Assembly (NCBI GenBank): GCA_030248065.1
Contig: JASAMV010003322.1
Location: 31,881 to 95,880 of the forward strand
Reading direction: 5' to 3'
DNA length: 64,000 bases
Origin: Rhynchonema sp. JSB1_4
Lineage: Eukaryota > Nematoda > Chromadorea > Monhysterida > Xyalidae
Shown here in pieces: positions 37,087 through 47,971 of the stretch (its first letter is position 1; each line of letters begins with the position of its first letter). The notes under the pieces were generated by a model. That model was given only the letters and a program-made list of their open reading frames with translations, was not told the origin of the DNA and searched no databases. The translations under genes and the position numbers were made by a program.

Positions 37087-38157
37087 ACCTACTTCCAGCA
37101 CAAGGACAAGTACTACTCACAGGTGGATGGGATGGCGATGGGATCCCCACTATCGCCAATCCTCTGCAACCTGTTCATGGCAGACCTGGAGGAAGATGCA
37201 CTACGATCAGCAGACCCTCCTCCAGACCTATGGCTCCGATACGTGGATGACACCTTCATCCTGTGGAGCGGGTCAGCCGATGAACTGGAAGGGTTCAAAG
37301 CCCACCTGAACAGCCAGAACAATGCCATACAGTTCTCCATGGAGACGGAGGAAGGTGGACAACTACCCTTCCTGGATGTGATGGTCAAAAGAACACCACG
37401 ATCCCTTACCACCACCGTATACCGCAAACCAACCCACACTGACAAGTACCTGCACTGGCAGTCGAACCACCCCACAAAGACCAAACTGGGAGTGGTCAAG
37501 TGCCTGACCAACAGAGCAAACACCATCTGCTCCACAGGACAAGAACGAGACATGGAAAAGAAGCGACTCCACCGCGCCTTCACCATGAACGGCTACCCAA
37601 GTGCACAGGTACAGAGGGCAATGGCACCACAATCAAACCAAAGGCCAAACCCAGAGGCTCCAGTGGCCACAGCAGTGGTACCATACAGTGGCCAATGCAC
37701 TGAGAAACTCAAGCGCATCTGCCACAAGTACAAGGTCAGACTGGTTGGAAAGAGTGACCAAACACTGAGAAAGTCCCTCAGCAAAGTAGCTCCGATGAGA
37801 CCACAGGAGCACAAAGCAGAAGTGGTATACAAAGTGCCCATGGAGCCATGTGGCAAAGTGTATATCGGAGAGACCGGAAGGCCACTGAAGAACAGACTGT
37901 CCCAACACAAGACAGGTGTGAAGTATGTGCGCACCGAAACCAGTGCTATAGCAGAGCACTGTGTCCAGTGCCCCCAGAACTGCCAACCAAACTTCAAGGA
38001 AACAAAGGTGCTGGCAACAGTACCCAACAAGTTCAAGAGGAAGATCAGGGAAGCCTTGGAGATGAAGAAGGAGGGAAGCACAAACTTCGCCACGCCCAGC
38101 TACCACCTGAGCGCCCAATGGGGCAACAGATGGCTAAACACCAGGCCACCTTGCTAG
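37087..38157 (+). pseudogene. Penelope-like retroelement, 5'-truncated reverse transcriptase with GIY-YIG endonuclease
   Basis: The open frame is readable from about TYFQHKDKYYSQVDG onward; upstream codons look fortuitous. The RT part begins only at motif B (GMAMGSPLSPILCNLFM). It continues with the catalytic motif YVDDTFILW and the LPFLDVMV, TTVYRKPTHTD and YLHWQSNHP blocks that follow in Penelope-type RTs. The fingers and first catalytic Asp motif are missing. After a basic linker comes a GIY-YIG nuclease (KVYIGETGRPLKNRLSQHK, then EHC). The frame is intact for about 357 codons, but the N-terminal truncation should make it non-autonomous. Penelope-like elements combine exactly these two domains. 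Confidence 0.88.
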
Positions 38158-38227
38158 ATCAGGGACTCCCCTTGATAAATCAGGGTTAAGCACATGTCCC
38201 CTTGAAATTTGCAAAAATCAGGCAACA

Positions 38228-38305
38228 ACACGTGTTATAACTGAAAAAGTTATAACACATGAATAATAACACACGTGTTATAACTGAGAAAAGTTATAAC
38301 ACATG
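38228..38305. repeat. Two tandem perfect hairpins downstream of the retroelement
   Basis: ACACGTGTTATAACT-GAAAA-AGTTATAACACATG occurs twice (about 38228-38262 and 38271-38305), each an 11-13 bp inverted repeat with a 4-6 nt loop. They sit between the endonuclease stop and the tRNA-like/hammerhead-like segment, presumably within the element's 3' region. Confidence 0.8.
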
Positions 38306-38352
38306 AACTTGGTAGTCTTAGGTATATATAGCACTTTAAGAACATTATAATT

Positions 38353-38425
38353 GTCCCCTCGATAGCCGAATGGTTAAAGCGTTAGACTCACAGCCCAGCG
38401 CCTCAAGTTCGATACCGCACGGACG
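38353..38425 (+). pseudogene. tRNA-like sequence with A and B boxes
   Basis: TAGCCGAATGG (38363-38373) fits the pol III A box, and AGTTCGATACC (38406-38416) is close to the B box. GTCC and GGAC at the ends can pair. The anticodon and T arms are not convincingly formed, so it is a tRNA-derived promoter-like segment rather than a functional tRNA. Confidence 0.5.
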
Positions 38426-38435
38426 ACATATCAGC

Positions 38436-38467
38436 CTGATGACGACAGCAGGATCCGTTGTCGAAAC
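38436..38467 (+). ncRNA. Hammerhead-ribozyme-like core motif
   Basis: CTGATGA (38436-38442) and GAAAC (38463-38467) are separated by a short helix (GACGAC with GTTGTC). This is the order of the hammerhead core. Penelope-like elements are known to carry hammerhead motifs. I could not form convincing stems I and III or place the UH cleavage site, and the helix uses the G and A of CTGATGA, so this is a degenerate or merely similar motif. Confidence 0.4.
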
Positions 38468-38604
38468 ATCGCAACCGCGCCTCACCAGGCGACTTACCCT
38501 AACCCAACAGGGCTACCCAGAGTGGCTGGCAATAAGACCACAACAAATTTTTCGCAAAAAAAGCGACAATAACTTTCATGCATAAGTACAAAACATTCCT
38601 GGGC

Positions 38605-38695
38605 TCCGGAAGTATTTCCAGAAAACGCAAGACCTTACATGCAAAAATAATGCGTTTTCCGAAAATATTTACGGATTCCGATTTCCGGATTCAAC
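38605..38695. repeat. TTCCGG-rich palindromic repeat, second locus
   Basis: CTCCGGAAGTATTTCCAG, TTTCCGAAAATATTTACGG and ATTTCCGGATTC repeat the motif of the cluster at 10905-11220. Confidence 0.5.
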
Positions 38696-39435
38696 CTAAG
38701 CCCGCCCTCAGTGTATTATCCTCAAGTCATTGGAAACGGAGAATCAGTGAACAAATTTGATGGTTTCATAGGTTTACACAACCGTTCAACGGAACTAACA
38801 ATAGTTCAGCACAACTGAGCACCAAATGAAAGCTACCATGATTTAGCACTATTGCTGAGAGAAATCTGACGCAATACCGCTTTGAATTTCACAATGCCGC
38901 ATAATTTGACCACTCACGATACACAGCTAACAATCATTTTGGTTTAAAAACCGTTTTTACTCTGTCATTTCCGTTAGTTGTAAGTCTGATGCAATATCTG
39001 CTTATTATTTCAGCATTCATTTTTTGTGCACAAAATATGATGATTGATTACCCTCGGCCCGCGTAGTGCGTTATTCTTGATGAGTTTCACAAGAGGTGCT
39101 AATGGTGCTACGGTATCAAGCCCGCCTCTAAATTTGTCACGTCAAAACATAGGTATAATTCAAAACAATTCCAGACCTAAATAACGAATTTCCAGTTCAA
39201 CGCCGGTAGATCACGTGGAGTGGAAGAATTAATTGGAGCACTTGTTTCTTCGTATGCTCACCATGAACAGTTTTTGTACATGTTTCTATGACGAACGAAC
39301 ACCGAAATTGACGGGCCACAGCAACATTCCGCGCCCACGTGGGTTTGCGGACACAATCGTGTTGAGTAAAAACCTGGACTGCCGATGTTCAAAAGAGCAG
39401 CAATTTTTGGGTCATTTTTTGTCATAGATATACAT

Positions 39436-39546
39436 AAAAAAAAAAAAAAACAAAAAAAAAAAAAAAAAAAAAACAAAAAAAAAAAAAAACCAAAAAAAAA
39501 AAAAAAAAAAAAAAAAAACAAAAAACAAAAAAGGAAAAAAACACAA

Positions 39547-39615
<69 letters not shown>
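39436..39615. repeat. A-rich tract, 180 nt
   Basis: Almost pure A with occasional C and two G. It could be the tail of a retroposed copy, but no recognisable body precedes it. Confidence 0.95.
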
Positions 39616-39617
<2 letters not shown>

Positions 39618-39629
39618 TGATCACAATTG

Positions 39630-40205
39630 CGTCGTCACGCAATGGGTGGAATTCACAAAACAAAGTCAGGTTCACCGGCAACCTCACCGTCAAAGTTCAA
39701 AGTACAGGTGTTTCGCGCTAACGCTGGCTGATACAGCAGACGCGTTATTTTGCAAGAGGGAAGGGTCAACTTTGAGCGTTCTTGTGCATGACTGGATGCC
39801 TTTATCTCCTTGTCATTATTTTAGAAGTGCGGCACGAGCATTTTGGAACCGTATTTCCTAGTTTTATGATTTTCTGAAAGAAGGCGAAGAAATAAGCAGG
39901 TGATCACCTATGGCGGTGCAAAAAAAACTTTGACTGTGATCAGTGATCGCAACATCATTTCATTTCAACACCACGGGGCAGAAATTCCTAAAACTCGGTA
40001 ATACTCTTCCAAAGCGCTTGTGTTGCATCTTTAAAAAATATTTTGTTGGGAAAACAGTACAACCATACACAGCAACGCGTCAAAGTTGACACTTCGTTTA
40101 GAAACCCGCGTCTTGTCCATCAGCCAGCGGGACGCTGAAACTCTGACTCTGACTTTGAACTTTGACTTTGTTTTGTGAATTCCACCCAAAATGTGACGCT
40201 GAGCA
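39630..40205. repeat. Inverted repeat pair
   Basis: GGTGGAATTCACAAAACAAA with GTCA near 39642 is mirrored by TGACTTTGTTTTGTGAATTC with CACCC near 40163. Further matches run through CAAAGTTCAAAGT. Arms are about 60 bp and the loop about 450 bp; it is probably a foldback element. Confidence 0.65.
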
Positions 40206-40700
40206 CACAAAACCGCTTGTAACGTAGCCCGGAATAGCTAAAGAGACGGAAACGGCTGCTTTGTTTTTTGCATGTTTTGTTCTAGATCGTTCCACAGCGT
40301 GCGTTCCACATGGGGAACAAATTTAATACCAGAAATTTAAAATGCAATTGCAGTTGCAAGTCATGGTTTCGTTTTCATTTGTACGTGAAAGTGTCAAGAT
40401 GAGAAATAAAACTACAAGTGTAGCGCAACCATAAACGGGTTCTCAGCTACTGTCAATTCTTCATGACATACCCGTCACTGAACTAGACTTGATGTAAAAA
40501 ATAATTAACGTCTGGAAACAAAAAACGAGGTCGCAGTACTCAGCCTAGAACTGTTTAGTGCTGTCGTAATAAAGTTCAATATGCTGAAAAATGGTGCTGC
40601 TGACCAAAACTTTGTAACTACATACGTGACCTCATTTTCGTGGACTGGAAACTGTTAGGTCCAAAAGTTCAAAACAATTTTTTTCAGGGGTAAGAAACAG

Positions 40701-40737
40701 TATAAAATGGATCGCCGCTCTTCAAGGAAATCAGTTT
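40701..40737 (+). promoter_or_regulatory. TATA/initiator core promoter
   Basis: TATAAAA at 40701-40707 and ATCAGTTT at 40730-40737, 29 bp apart. An acceptor-like TATTCAG|CTAACTG at about 40928 precedes the coding exon. Confidence 0.65.
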
Positions 40738-40973
40738 GGAATTTGACTAATTTCCACCTCTTCTGACTAATCGTGGCGCTGCTGCCAGGTTAAATTTGAC
40801 TGCGATAGGGACTCGATTTATGAGCCAATATAGGACAACCCCGCGATCTTTTTATACCATGTTCAATCATTATGTGGTGCCTTAGCTACAGTAAGTTTCC
40901 GCACACCCAACACTTGTTTCATATTCAGCTAACTGTCACTCTCCCACTCTCCAACTCTCACCCCGTCGCAAAC

Positions 40974-41313
40974 ATGAAGATCGGTATTCTGTGCGTTCTG
41001 TTGGTGCTGGCTCTGGTCTATGAGGCTCAGGCCTATTACGGTTTCGGATATGGATATCCATATGGCGGATACTATGGCGGATATGGGTTAGTAGTTGGGT
41101 TACCATTTAATCTATGAACAAATACATTTACGTTTTGCCATTGTTTTCAGTCTGGGCTATGGCTATGGTGGCTACGGACTCGGCTACGGTTATGGCTACC
41201 CATACTACGGATTCTACGGGTTGGTGTGAGCGCGTGTCATACAGCCGCGGAGCATAGCGTCAAATGCCATCATTGTCACACACAAGTGTACCGCTGATTT
41301 CAGCAAGAAGTAA
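40974..41313 (+). CDS. Small secreted Gly/Tyr-rich peptide (MKIG subfamily), three exons
   Basis: Exons 40974-41086, 41151-41225 and 41304-41313 encode 65 residues. The signal peptide MKIGILCVLLVLALVYEAQA is followed by YYGFGYGYPYGGYYGGYG, and exon 2 encodes GLGYGYGGYGLGYGYGYP-type repeats. Two donors are possible at the end of exon 2. GTGAGC (41226) is the better consensus and gives a LVKK tail. GTTGGT (41220) would give FYGKK, an amidation-type ending. The gene is almost identical to the minus-strand gene at 63616-63955. The shared hairpin and AATAAA follow. Confidence 0.85.
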
Positions 41314-41527
41314 ACGGGTTGGAATCGGCGAGTGTCGGTTACCTCAATGTGGCTAAAGGATCTTGGACCCCAACATCAACCTCCATCTGTGATACAAGCC
41401 TGATACAATCTCAGTTCTGTAGATTTATTAGTTGAACTTTACAAGTTCTACCTAGTCAGCATCTGGGCCCGGATACTGTAGTTGCAAAAACCTGTAAATC
41501 AACTCCATTTGTAATTTGCTGTGCGCT

Positions 41528-41601
41528 ATAACATCACTGAGCAAACACTGTAACTCTGTTGATCAGTTATCCCAGCAATGATGCAACTTCCCTCGAATAA
41601 A
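41528..41601 (+). terminator. Conserved 3'UTR hairpin and poly(A) signal
   Basis: Hairpin 41528-41570: ATAAC pairs with GTTAT, ATCA with TGAT and GAG with CTC, around a loop containing CACTGTAA. AATAAA is at 41596-41601, 26 nt downstream. Confidence 0.8.
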
Positions 41602-42809
41602 AAAGCAACAATGCATTTGGTTGATTCATTTTTTACAAGATGACATCAAAAACATATTGGCACAGTATTAACTAACTCGCGTAGGAATAGAAACCGAGTT
41701 TTCGGGAACAACGCCGAAGCAGGCAAGTCAACATGAATGTTCTCAGCTTTCGCATCACTCTGATCAGAATCCCAGAAACACATGACCATGTAAACCGGTG
41801 AATTTACATGCTCATATCCATGCACAAAACCGTTCACAAATTATTTGCACAGAACACCTATGTAGTTGTTGTCAAGCCAACGTCAAGATATTCGATGCTG
41901 CAGTAGATTCTTACTTACTAATACAGACACGGAAAGGCAGGAGGCGAGTTGTCCGAGACATCACAGTTGCAATCGATCTGTTAATTCATTTTTGACCAAA
42001 GCAAATGAATAGCCAATGACACTGACACTTCTGTGATGGCTTAAACGGATATTAACTTGTCAGAAAGTGTCAGAACCTATTCAGTTTCTCCACGGCCATG
42101 ATAATTTCACTTGATTTTTTCAATGGAAAGAAAAAAGGTTTGTGGAGAAGTCTCAATATTGTATACTTTGTTGTCACTTTTTAAGCAAATGTTAGTCCTA
42201 TCCCACTGCCTTCTGAGAGGAAAAAAGCAGAAAGCAAAAGAAAGCCTACGGAAGCATAGCAAGATATTTTGCTTCGTTGGTGGATTGAGTTGTGAGATGA
42301 TAGTGAAGGGTTATAAAAAGTGGAGCTACAACAATTGCACTCAAGAAAGTACTAGAAAGACTAAAACAGGAGAATTAATAACTATAGAGTATTATAGATT
42401 TCTAGAAGAGGTTTTAGTTCGTAGTTTCGTTAAGAATTTATGTTTTAATAGTTTATTGTGGGACAGGGGAAAAAGATTTGAGGAGGGGAAGGATAAAGGG
42501 AGAGGAAAAAAACTATAATAGTGTCTATTGCGCGCTGTATATAAGGAACCGGAGGCAGTTTAATCGTCAAGTAAGTGCAAAAGCAAGATTAGGGTTTGGA
42601 GGAGAGTATGAGAGGCATCCTAATACTTTTTGTTTGAAAGAGCAGAAGTAGAAAGTTTTTACGGAAAGGGATGTAAAACGAAGGCATTAATTTAGAATAG
42701 TTAGTTTTAACAACACCTCCAAGAATTTAAAAAGTTTTTATCGCTTCGAACGTAGTTGCTCGAAAGTAGAAGCCGATCTCTACTTTTAACTCCACTCTCC
42801 CACTCTACC

Positions 42810-43100
42810 GTCAAAAGGTCGAGTTGTGCGTTCTGTGGTTTGGCGCTGCCTATGAGCTAGGCATTATCGTCGATATCATTCGGCGTTATGGCGTATGGTT
42901 AGCAGCGTTTGAGGTAGAGTTTATTCGATGATGCGATCAGCAGTTCATGCTGCGATATTTCAGTCTCGGAATGCTATGTCCTCATGCCGCTGACTGGGGG
43001 TGAGTTGCTCATAAATCTTCAGTCATTTACGTTATGTTGTTGAAAAGTTTATATCCCGAGCGACTGATTACAGCGAGGATAACGGGTCGATCGTCTAGAT
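42810..43100 (+). pseudogene. Degraded MKVG-type peptide gene copy
   Basis: It matches the reverse complement of the 61.4-61.7 kb gene (GTGCGTTCTG..GGCGCTGCCTATGAG, then TTTCAGTCTCGGA). The ATG is lost (CAAAAGG in place of CATGAAGG) and the frame is broken by many single-base deletions. Unlike its relatives it keeps a GTGAGT donor. Probably sequencing/assembly decay or a true pseudogene. Confidence 0.55.
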
Positions 43101-43785
43101 TTGGTCTTCTCAATGTGCTAAGCCTTCCCAACCTTCCCTCCATTTACCTATACGCTCTGAGTCTGAGATTATTAGTTACTTTCCTCCTTCAGTCGCATTA
43201 GCTACACAGTCAGAGTTTTTTCATTGTTATTTGCTTCGAACGTCACGACAACCTGTACTTTGTTAGCCTTTTTCCTTGCGCATATCTTTTAATAAAAGGT
43301 CAACCAGCACTACTGATTTCATCCATGTCGCAAAGCAAGGAGCATATCGAAAACAACTGGTCAATTCGAAAAACATTGAAGGAACCCTATTGCAAAAGCA
43401 AGATAAAATACACATCGTGCTTTAATTCCAATGAACGCAAAATCTAAAACAACGATCGAGCGAAGAAGCCTCTCGCGCTTCGTTTTGCAGTTATTCTTTC
43501 CGAACAGACAACAGGAAAAACAAACAATCACAACCACACTTTTTCACCAAAGAAATTAGCCAAAGTATAATCACAAAGAAGAACCGTTAGATATTTCCAA
43601 AACCTAACAGCCTATTACTCTCTCGGCCGATCCACTAATTAGTTAAAAAAATTACTCAAACGGCCAGTGGTATCGCCCCAACGAAAATTTGAGTGAACTT
43701 TTTACTCAATTGAGTGTAATGTGTGGCACTCGCAAAAGAGTGATTTGCATTTCAAAAAATGTTTCATGGGCGGGTACGCAAATTG

Positions 43786-44899
43786 CAGGGTTGAAAAAAA
43801 AAATTTTTATTAACGAGCTTTTTTTTAAAAAAAAAAAATTTTTTTGATTTTTTTTGACGAAAAATTTTTTTATTAGAAAAAGGACTTGACGTTGCAAACG
43901 ACGTTTCAGGATAAATGAAATCGATGCAACATATTTTTCAAAAATTGAAAAATTTTCGCCTGAGGCCGAACTTGTGTGGTGACACCCGGTAGTATTGTGC
44001 AGATTCCATGGTCTCCGACCAGTCTGAGGTTGAAGTTGACTAACGATGTTACTCTAATGTAGTGTAGCATGCCGTACAACGTATTTTAATGCATCTAATG
44101 CCGTATATCTGATATACGACATCAAAATATCGATTACAGCCCAAATCTTCGTTCAGATCGACTTTTTGCGCCCGGTTTTGCACAGACCTATGTATAACAG
44201 TGTAGAGATGATGGTACATTATCCGTGCCAATCACTATAAAAGACCATCCCGCGCATCCCTACGGATTTGGGGACAAAAGGGCGCCGAGGATGCGATTTT
44301 GGAAAATTGTCCCGTCACAGAAGAAAAGTGCCAACTTTTTGCCTGAAAAGGCATTTTTGGACATTAGCCATTTTGGGAACTTTTTTATTAAAAAAAAGAA
44401 AATTGAGTATCAAAAAAAATTTTTTTTTTAATTTTTTTTTAATTAACCACTTTTTTTAAACAACCTCTAAGATTGTGTTTTGCGTAGGTGTATTGAGAGG
44501 ATATTGTTGTTTAAAGCTTAAGAGTCGTAGGCGAGTGTGAATGTGAATAGAGAATGAAGAAAATCCTGATGTTTAAGGAATTTGTGGTGCTCCTACCTAC
44601 ACTTGCAAAAAAACAGTGAAAAAACGGTCAAAATGGTGGATTCGGTTGCTTTTTAGTAAGCTTTGCCTGCTGTTTGCGAAGGCTGTGGTTCATTGAAGCA
44701 CAAGGAATCATTATCAAAAGATTGAACAAATAACAAGATGTTTATTACTCTACCGCCACGCCATTTTTTGCCTCGAAAAAGGCCATTTTTGCATTTTAGC
44801 CATTTTGGAACTTTTTTTATTAAAAAAAAGCAAAATCTGAGTTTCAAAAAAAAAATTTTTTTTTTAAATTTTTTAATTGACCACTTTTTTAAAAACCTG
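43786..44899 (-). mobile_element. hAT-like element, degraded copy (unit 1)
   Basis: The reverse-oriented counterpart of 59307-60530, starting at CAGGGTTGAAAAAA next to CAAATTG and ending near AAACCTGG-CAAATTG, with internal deletions. Confidence 0.6.
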
Positions 44900-45159
44900 G
44901 CAAATTGAGTAGTTTCTTTTCGATTCATTTTATGAGGGAAAAAAAGAGATGAAAGAGAAATAAAGAAGAAAACGATGGGCGTTAAACAAGGATACAATCA
45001 AGAAAACAGAAAACTAAGACAGGCTGGCTTCTCCCTTGTAAATAAACCTCCAACCACTAACCCAAAAGTGTTTAAAAAGGACTAACACCATAGTCTCTGT
45101 TGAAAATAACCAACCAAAAAGGATACACCCTTCAGACTCAGAAAAATTTCGACCATAAT

Positions 45160-45500
45160 AGTGTTTGGTCTTGGAGGGCGGGGGTAGGGGGTTTGGGGGG
45201 GGGACTTTGGTGGGCGGGGGAGGGATATAAGTTTGTCCCCCCACGCAGCGCTTTCCTAAAGACCCCAAAAACTACCCCCTCCGAACAAGTGAAAATACCC
45301 CCTCCAAAAAAGAGCTAAACACACCGCTCCAAAAAACAAGGGAGAGGCGAGGGAGAAATAGAGCCCCTCCAAATATTACCAATAAAACAGCCCCCAGCGA
45401 GCGCTATCTCCCCACCCCCGACCCCCCCCCCCCGCGCATCTCTCTCCGCCCCGACAAGCCCGCCCCTCCGCCCCGCCACCTATTTTTTAAGTTTTAGAGA
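45160..45500. other. GC-rich low-complexity tract, degraded (unit 1)
   Basis: G- and C-runs corresponding to 58.3-58.9 kb in reverse. No coding signal; apparent frames are compositional. Confidence 0.5.
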
Positions 45501-45911
45501 TTTTTACGAGCTAGCTAACTCTCTATGAGCCAGCCTAGCAGCCCCCGACGCAGTCCAGCCCCTATATAAGGGTTCTGGCATGATTTTCATTTAAGCCTAG
45601 AATAAGTCTAAGGGGCATCTGTTTAGTGTGGCGGTTCAGTATCACATTGAGACGGTGGATTGGTAAAGCGGTGCACGTATGTTAAAAAACACAAAATCAA
45701 ACAACAAGCAACTTTGCTTCATTTTCTGTGTTTGTTTGCCTTATGTTCCACGATTTGCATTCTCTCGTTGTTGGTTGGTGACACAAATCTCGTAACCTTA
45801 AGAGCGGAACGTACTTTTAATTCGTGCCATTTCTGCTGTTTACGACTAATCCATTAACACAGTAGCTGTCTCTGATTGACCTTTTATTGTGAAAAAGTAG
45901 CGCTGCAACGA

Positions 45912-45953
45912 TAACTGGTCAACAAAGTTACAGGGTTTGCTCCGTGATGTTAT
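45912..45953 (-). promoter_or_regulatory. Conserved 3'UTR hairpin (degraded gene copy)
   Basis: The reverse complement gives ATAAC with GTTAT pairing and a loop containing CTGTAAC. It belongs to the broken gene copy at 46150-46432. Confidence 0.6.
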
Positions 45954-46149
45954 AACGCACAGCAAATAACAATGTAAAGACTATGGTGTGTGGTACTACA
46001 GTGTCCCCGGACGCGACTAGAAAGTTCAACTAATAACTACAAACTAGATTTATCTGGATTTATCACAGTTGGAGGATGATCTGGGTCCAAGGTCCTTTAG
46101 CCAATAGATAACCGACACTCGCCATTCAACCTTTCTTCTCAAATCAAAT

Positions 46150-46432
46150 CCATATTTACATCCAATCACCAACAAACGTATTCTTCAAATTAAGCCTCCC
46201 CCAGCCGAGCCGTAGCGGGTAGCATAGCCTAGCCGAGTCGTAGCCAGCATAGCCGTAGCCAACGAAATATCGCATCGTAAACTCTTCATTCTTCATGCTA
46301 CCCTTCAAGAACAACCCATATCCGCCATAGTATCCTCCGAATGGATATCTATCCAAGCCGTAGTACGCCTGAGCCTCATAGGCCAGCGCCAGCACAACAG
46401 AACGAAGAATACCGATCTTCATGTTTGCGACG
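46150..46432 (-). pseudogene. Degraded MKIG-type peptide gene copy
   Basis: The start MKIGIL and the YEAQAYYG segment are readable on the minus strand. Missing bases (for example in ATTCTTCGTTCTG, compared with ATTCTGTGCGTTCTG) and a damaged exon 2 separate it from the clean gene at 57399-57742. Confidence 0.6.
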
Positions 46433-47229
46433 TGAGAGTTAGGGGAGAGTACAGTTAGCAAACACTTTTCAGTTGTGCAACGTATCGTTCGCAAACCTTA
46501 ATCTAACGTTTTGTATGAGGCAAGGGAAAGTTGAATTTGAAAGACAGCGCGAAGTTGGAAGGGAAGAGGAGATTGTTCCCCAAAGTGAACTGATGTCTGA
46601 ATAGAACACCGTCTACTTTTATACCGTTTTCGTCCGTCTAAAAACTTGTTCCAAACAGTTGTAAGTCTCAACAGAAAAGTCTGGTATCGAGCTATAGTCT
46701 ACTCGGCCGATTTACGATTGTTCAAGCACATTAAATTTGTCATTACGTTTTAGACGGTATTTTTTTTCTGATTTCGAGTGAGGTTCCCCCCACCATTTGC
46801 TTCACAGCTCTCCTCCTTCTAATCGTTTTATTAGTTGAACTTTCTAGTCGCGTCCGGCCGGACACTGAGTTACCAAACACCAGTCTTAATTGTTATTTGC
46901 TGCGTAAACACACGGAGCAACACTGTAACTTTGTTGACCAGTTATCGTTGCAGCGCTACTTTTTCACAAAAAAGGTCAATCAGAGACAGCTACTGTGTTA
47001 ATGGATTAGTCGAAACAGCAGAAGCACGAATTAAGTACGTTCCCGTGCTCCAGGTTACCAAGAGATTTGTGTCACCGAGAACCACACGAGAGACTCCAAA
47101 GGGAACAAAGGCCACCCGAGAACAAGTTCTTTTGTATTTTGTGTTTTAACATACGTCACCGCTTTACCAATCCACCGTCTCATGAACCGCCCCAACAACA
47201 GATGCCCCTTAGACTTATTCGTGGGCTTA

Positions 47230-47610
47230 AGATGAAATCATGCCAGCCCTATCCCGTGGGATTCCGCTCGGCCGGCGGGCGGGCGGCGCGTGGTGGTGGG
47301 CTCGGGGGGTGTGAGTGTTGGTGGCCGGGCGGCGGGCCGGGTTGGTGCCGCCGGCCGGAGGGCGCCCGGCCGGGGGGGGGTGGGGGGAGGGGGGCCGCTG
47401 TTCGTGGGGGCGTTGGGATGGGGGGCTCTATCCCCTCGCCTCCCATGGTGCGAGTGTGTTTTGCAGCTCTTTGTGTTGGGAGGGGGTATTTCTCCAATGG
47501 TTGCGAGGGGGTAGTTTGGGTTCCTAGGAAGCTCGTCTGGGGGCAACTACCCTCCCCCGCCCCGAGTCTCTCCCCACCCAAATCCCGGTCCTGTCCCCTC
47601 CCGCCCTCCA
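47230..47610. other. GC-rich low-complexity tract (unit 2)
   Basis: Long G-runs (GGCGGGCGGGCGGCG and similar). Open frames on both strands are compositional and I reject them as genes. Confidence 0.6.
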
Positions 47611-47971
47611 AAGCAGCCAGACACTAATTGATGGGTGCGGCAAATTTTTGCTGAGGTCGTTCAGGGAAGGGTCGTTTCGATATTCCTTTTTGGTTGGTTA
47701 TTTGTCAACAGAGACTATTTACGGGTGTTAGGTACCTTTTGTAGAACACTATCTAGGGTTAGGGTGGTTGGGAGGTTTATTTACAAGGGAGAAGTCCAGC
47801 CCATGTTCGTGTTAGGTTTTCTGTTTGTCTTGGATTGTATCCTGTGTTATAACGCCCATCGTTATTCGTTTCTATTATGATTGTGCCTCATTTCATTCTC
47901 ATAATTTGTGTCATATATTTTCATGACCGTTGCAACGAAAATGAAGTCGAAAAAGAGACTACTCAATTTGC

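Larger units (their letters stand above)
38700..40690. other. Gene-free interval
   Basis: It contains the A180 tract (39436-39615) and an inverted repeat enclosing 39630-40205. No gene is supported. Confidence 0.45.
40600..46735 (-). repeat. Inverted array, unit 1 (reverse of the 57.1-64.0 kb unit)
   Basis: 40.97-42.06 kb is nearly identical to the reverse complement of 62.8-63.96 kb. From about 42.1 kb the match continues but with dense small deletions and substitutions through the equivalents of the 61.7-kb gene, the hAT element, the GC-rich tract and the 57.4-kb gene. Boundaries are approximate. Confidence 0.75.

Noticed and set aside
37113..38118. Minus-strand open frames of 157-166 codons over the retroelement
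   Set aside because: Antisense shadows of the RT/GIY-YIG frame, whose motifs are on the plus strand.
38400..38520. A complete, active hammerhead ribozyme
   Set aside because: Only the CTGATGA and GAAAC core with one helix is present. Stems I and III and the cleavage site could not be placed in either type I or type III order.
39385..39861. Lys-rich or Phe-rich open frames
   Set aside because: Produced by the A180 tract; no supporting signals.
41646..41837. 63-residue minus-strand frame (FVHGYEHVNSPVYMVMCFWD segment) repeated near 50.7 and 63.2 kb
   Set aside because: It looks protein-like, but the few differences between copies change amino acids, the 63-kb copy has a different upstream part, and no promoter or splice signals are seen. 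Possibly worth a transcript check, not enough to call.
42111..42518. 135-codon Lys-rich frame
   Set aside because: Lies in the indel-rich copy of the 62-kb spacer; the clean copy has no equivalent frame.
47067..47627. Long Gly/Pro-rich frames on both strands
   Set aside because: Compositional frames in a G-run tract with no start context, splice sites or relatives.
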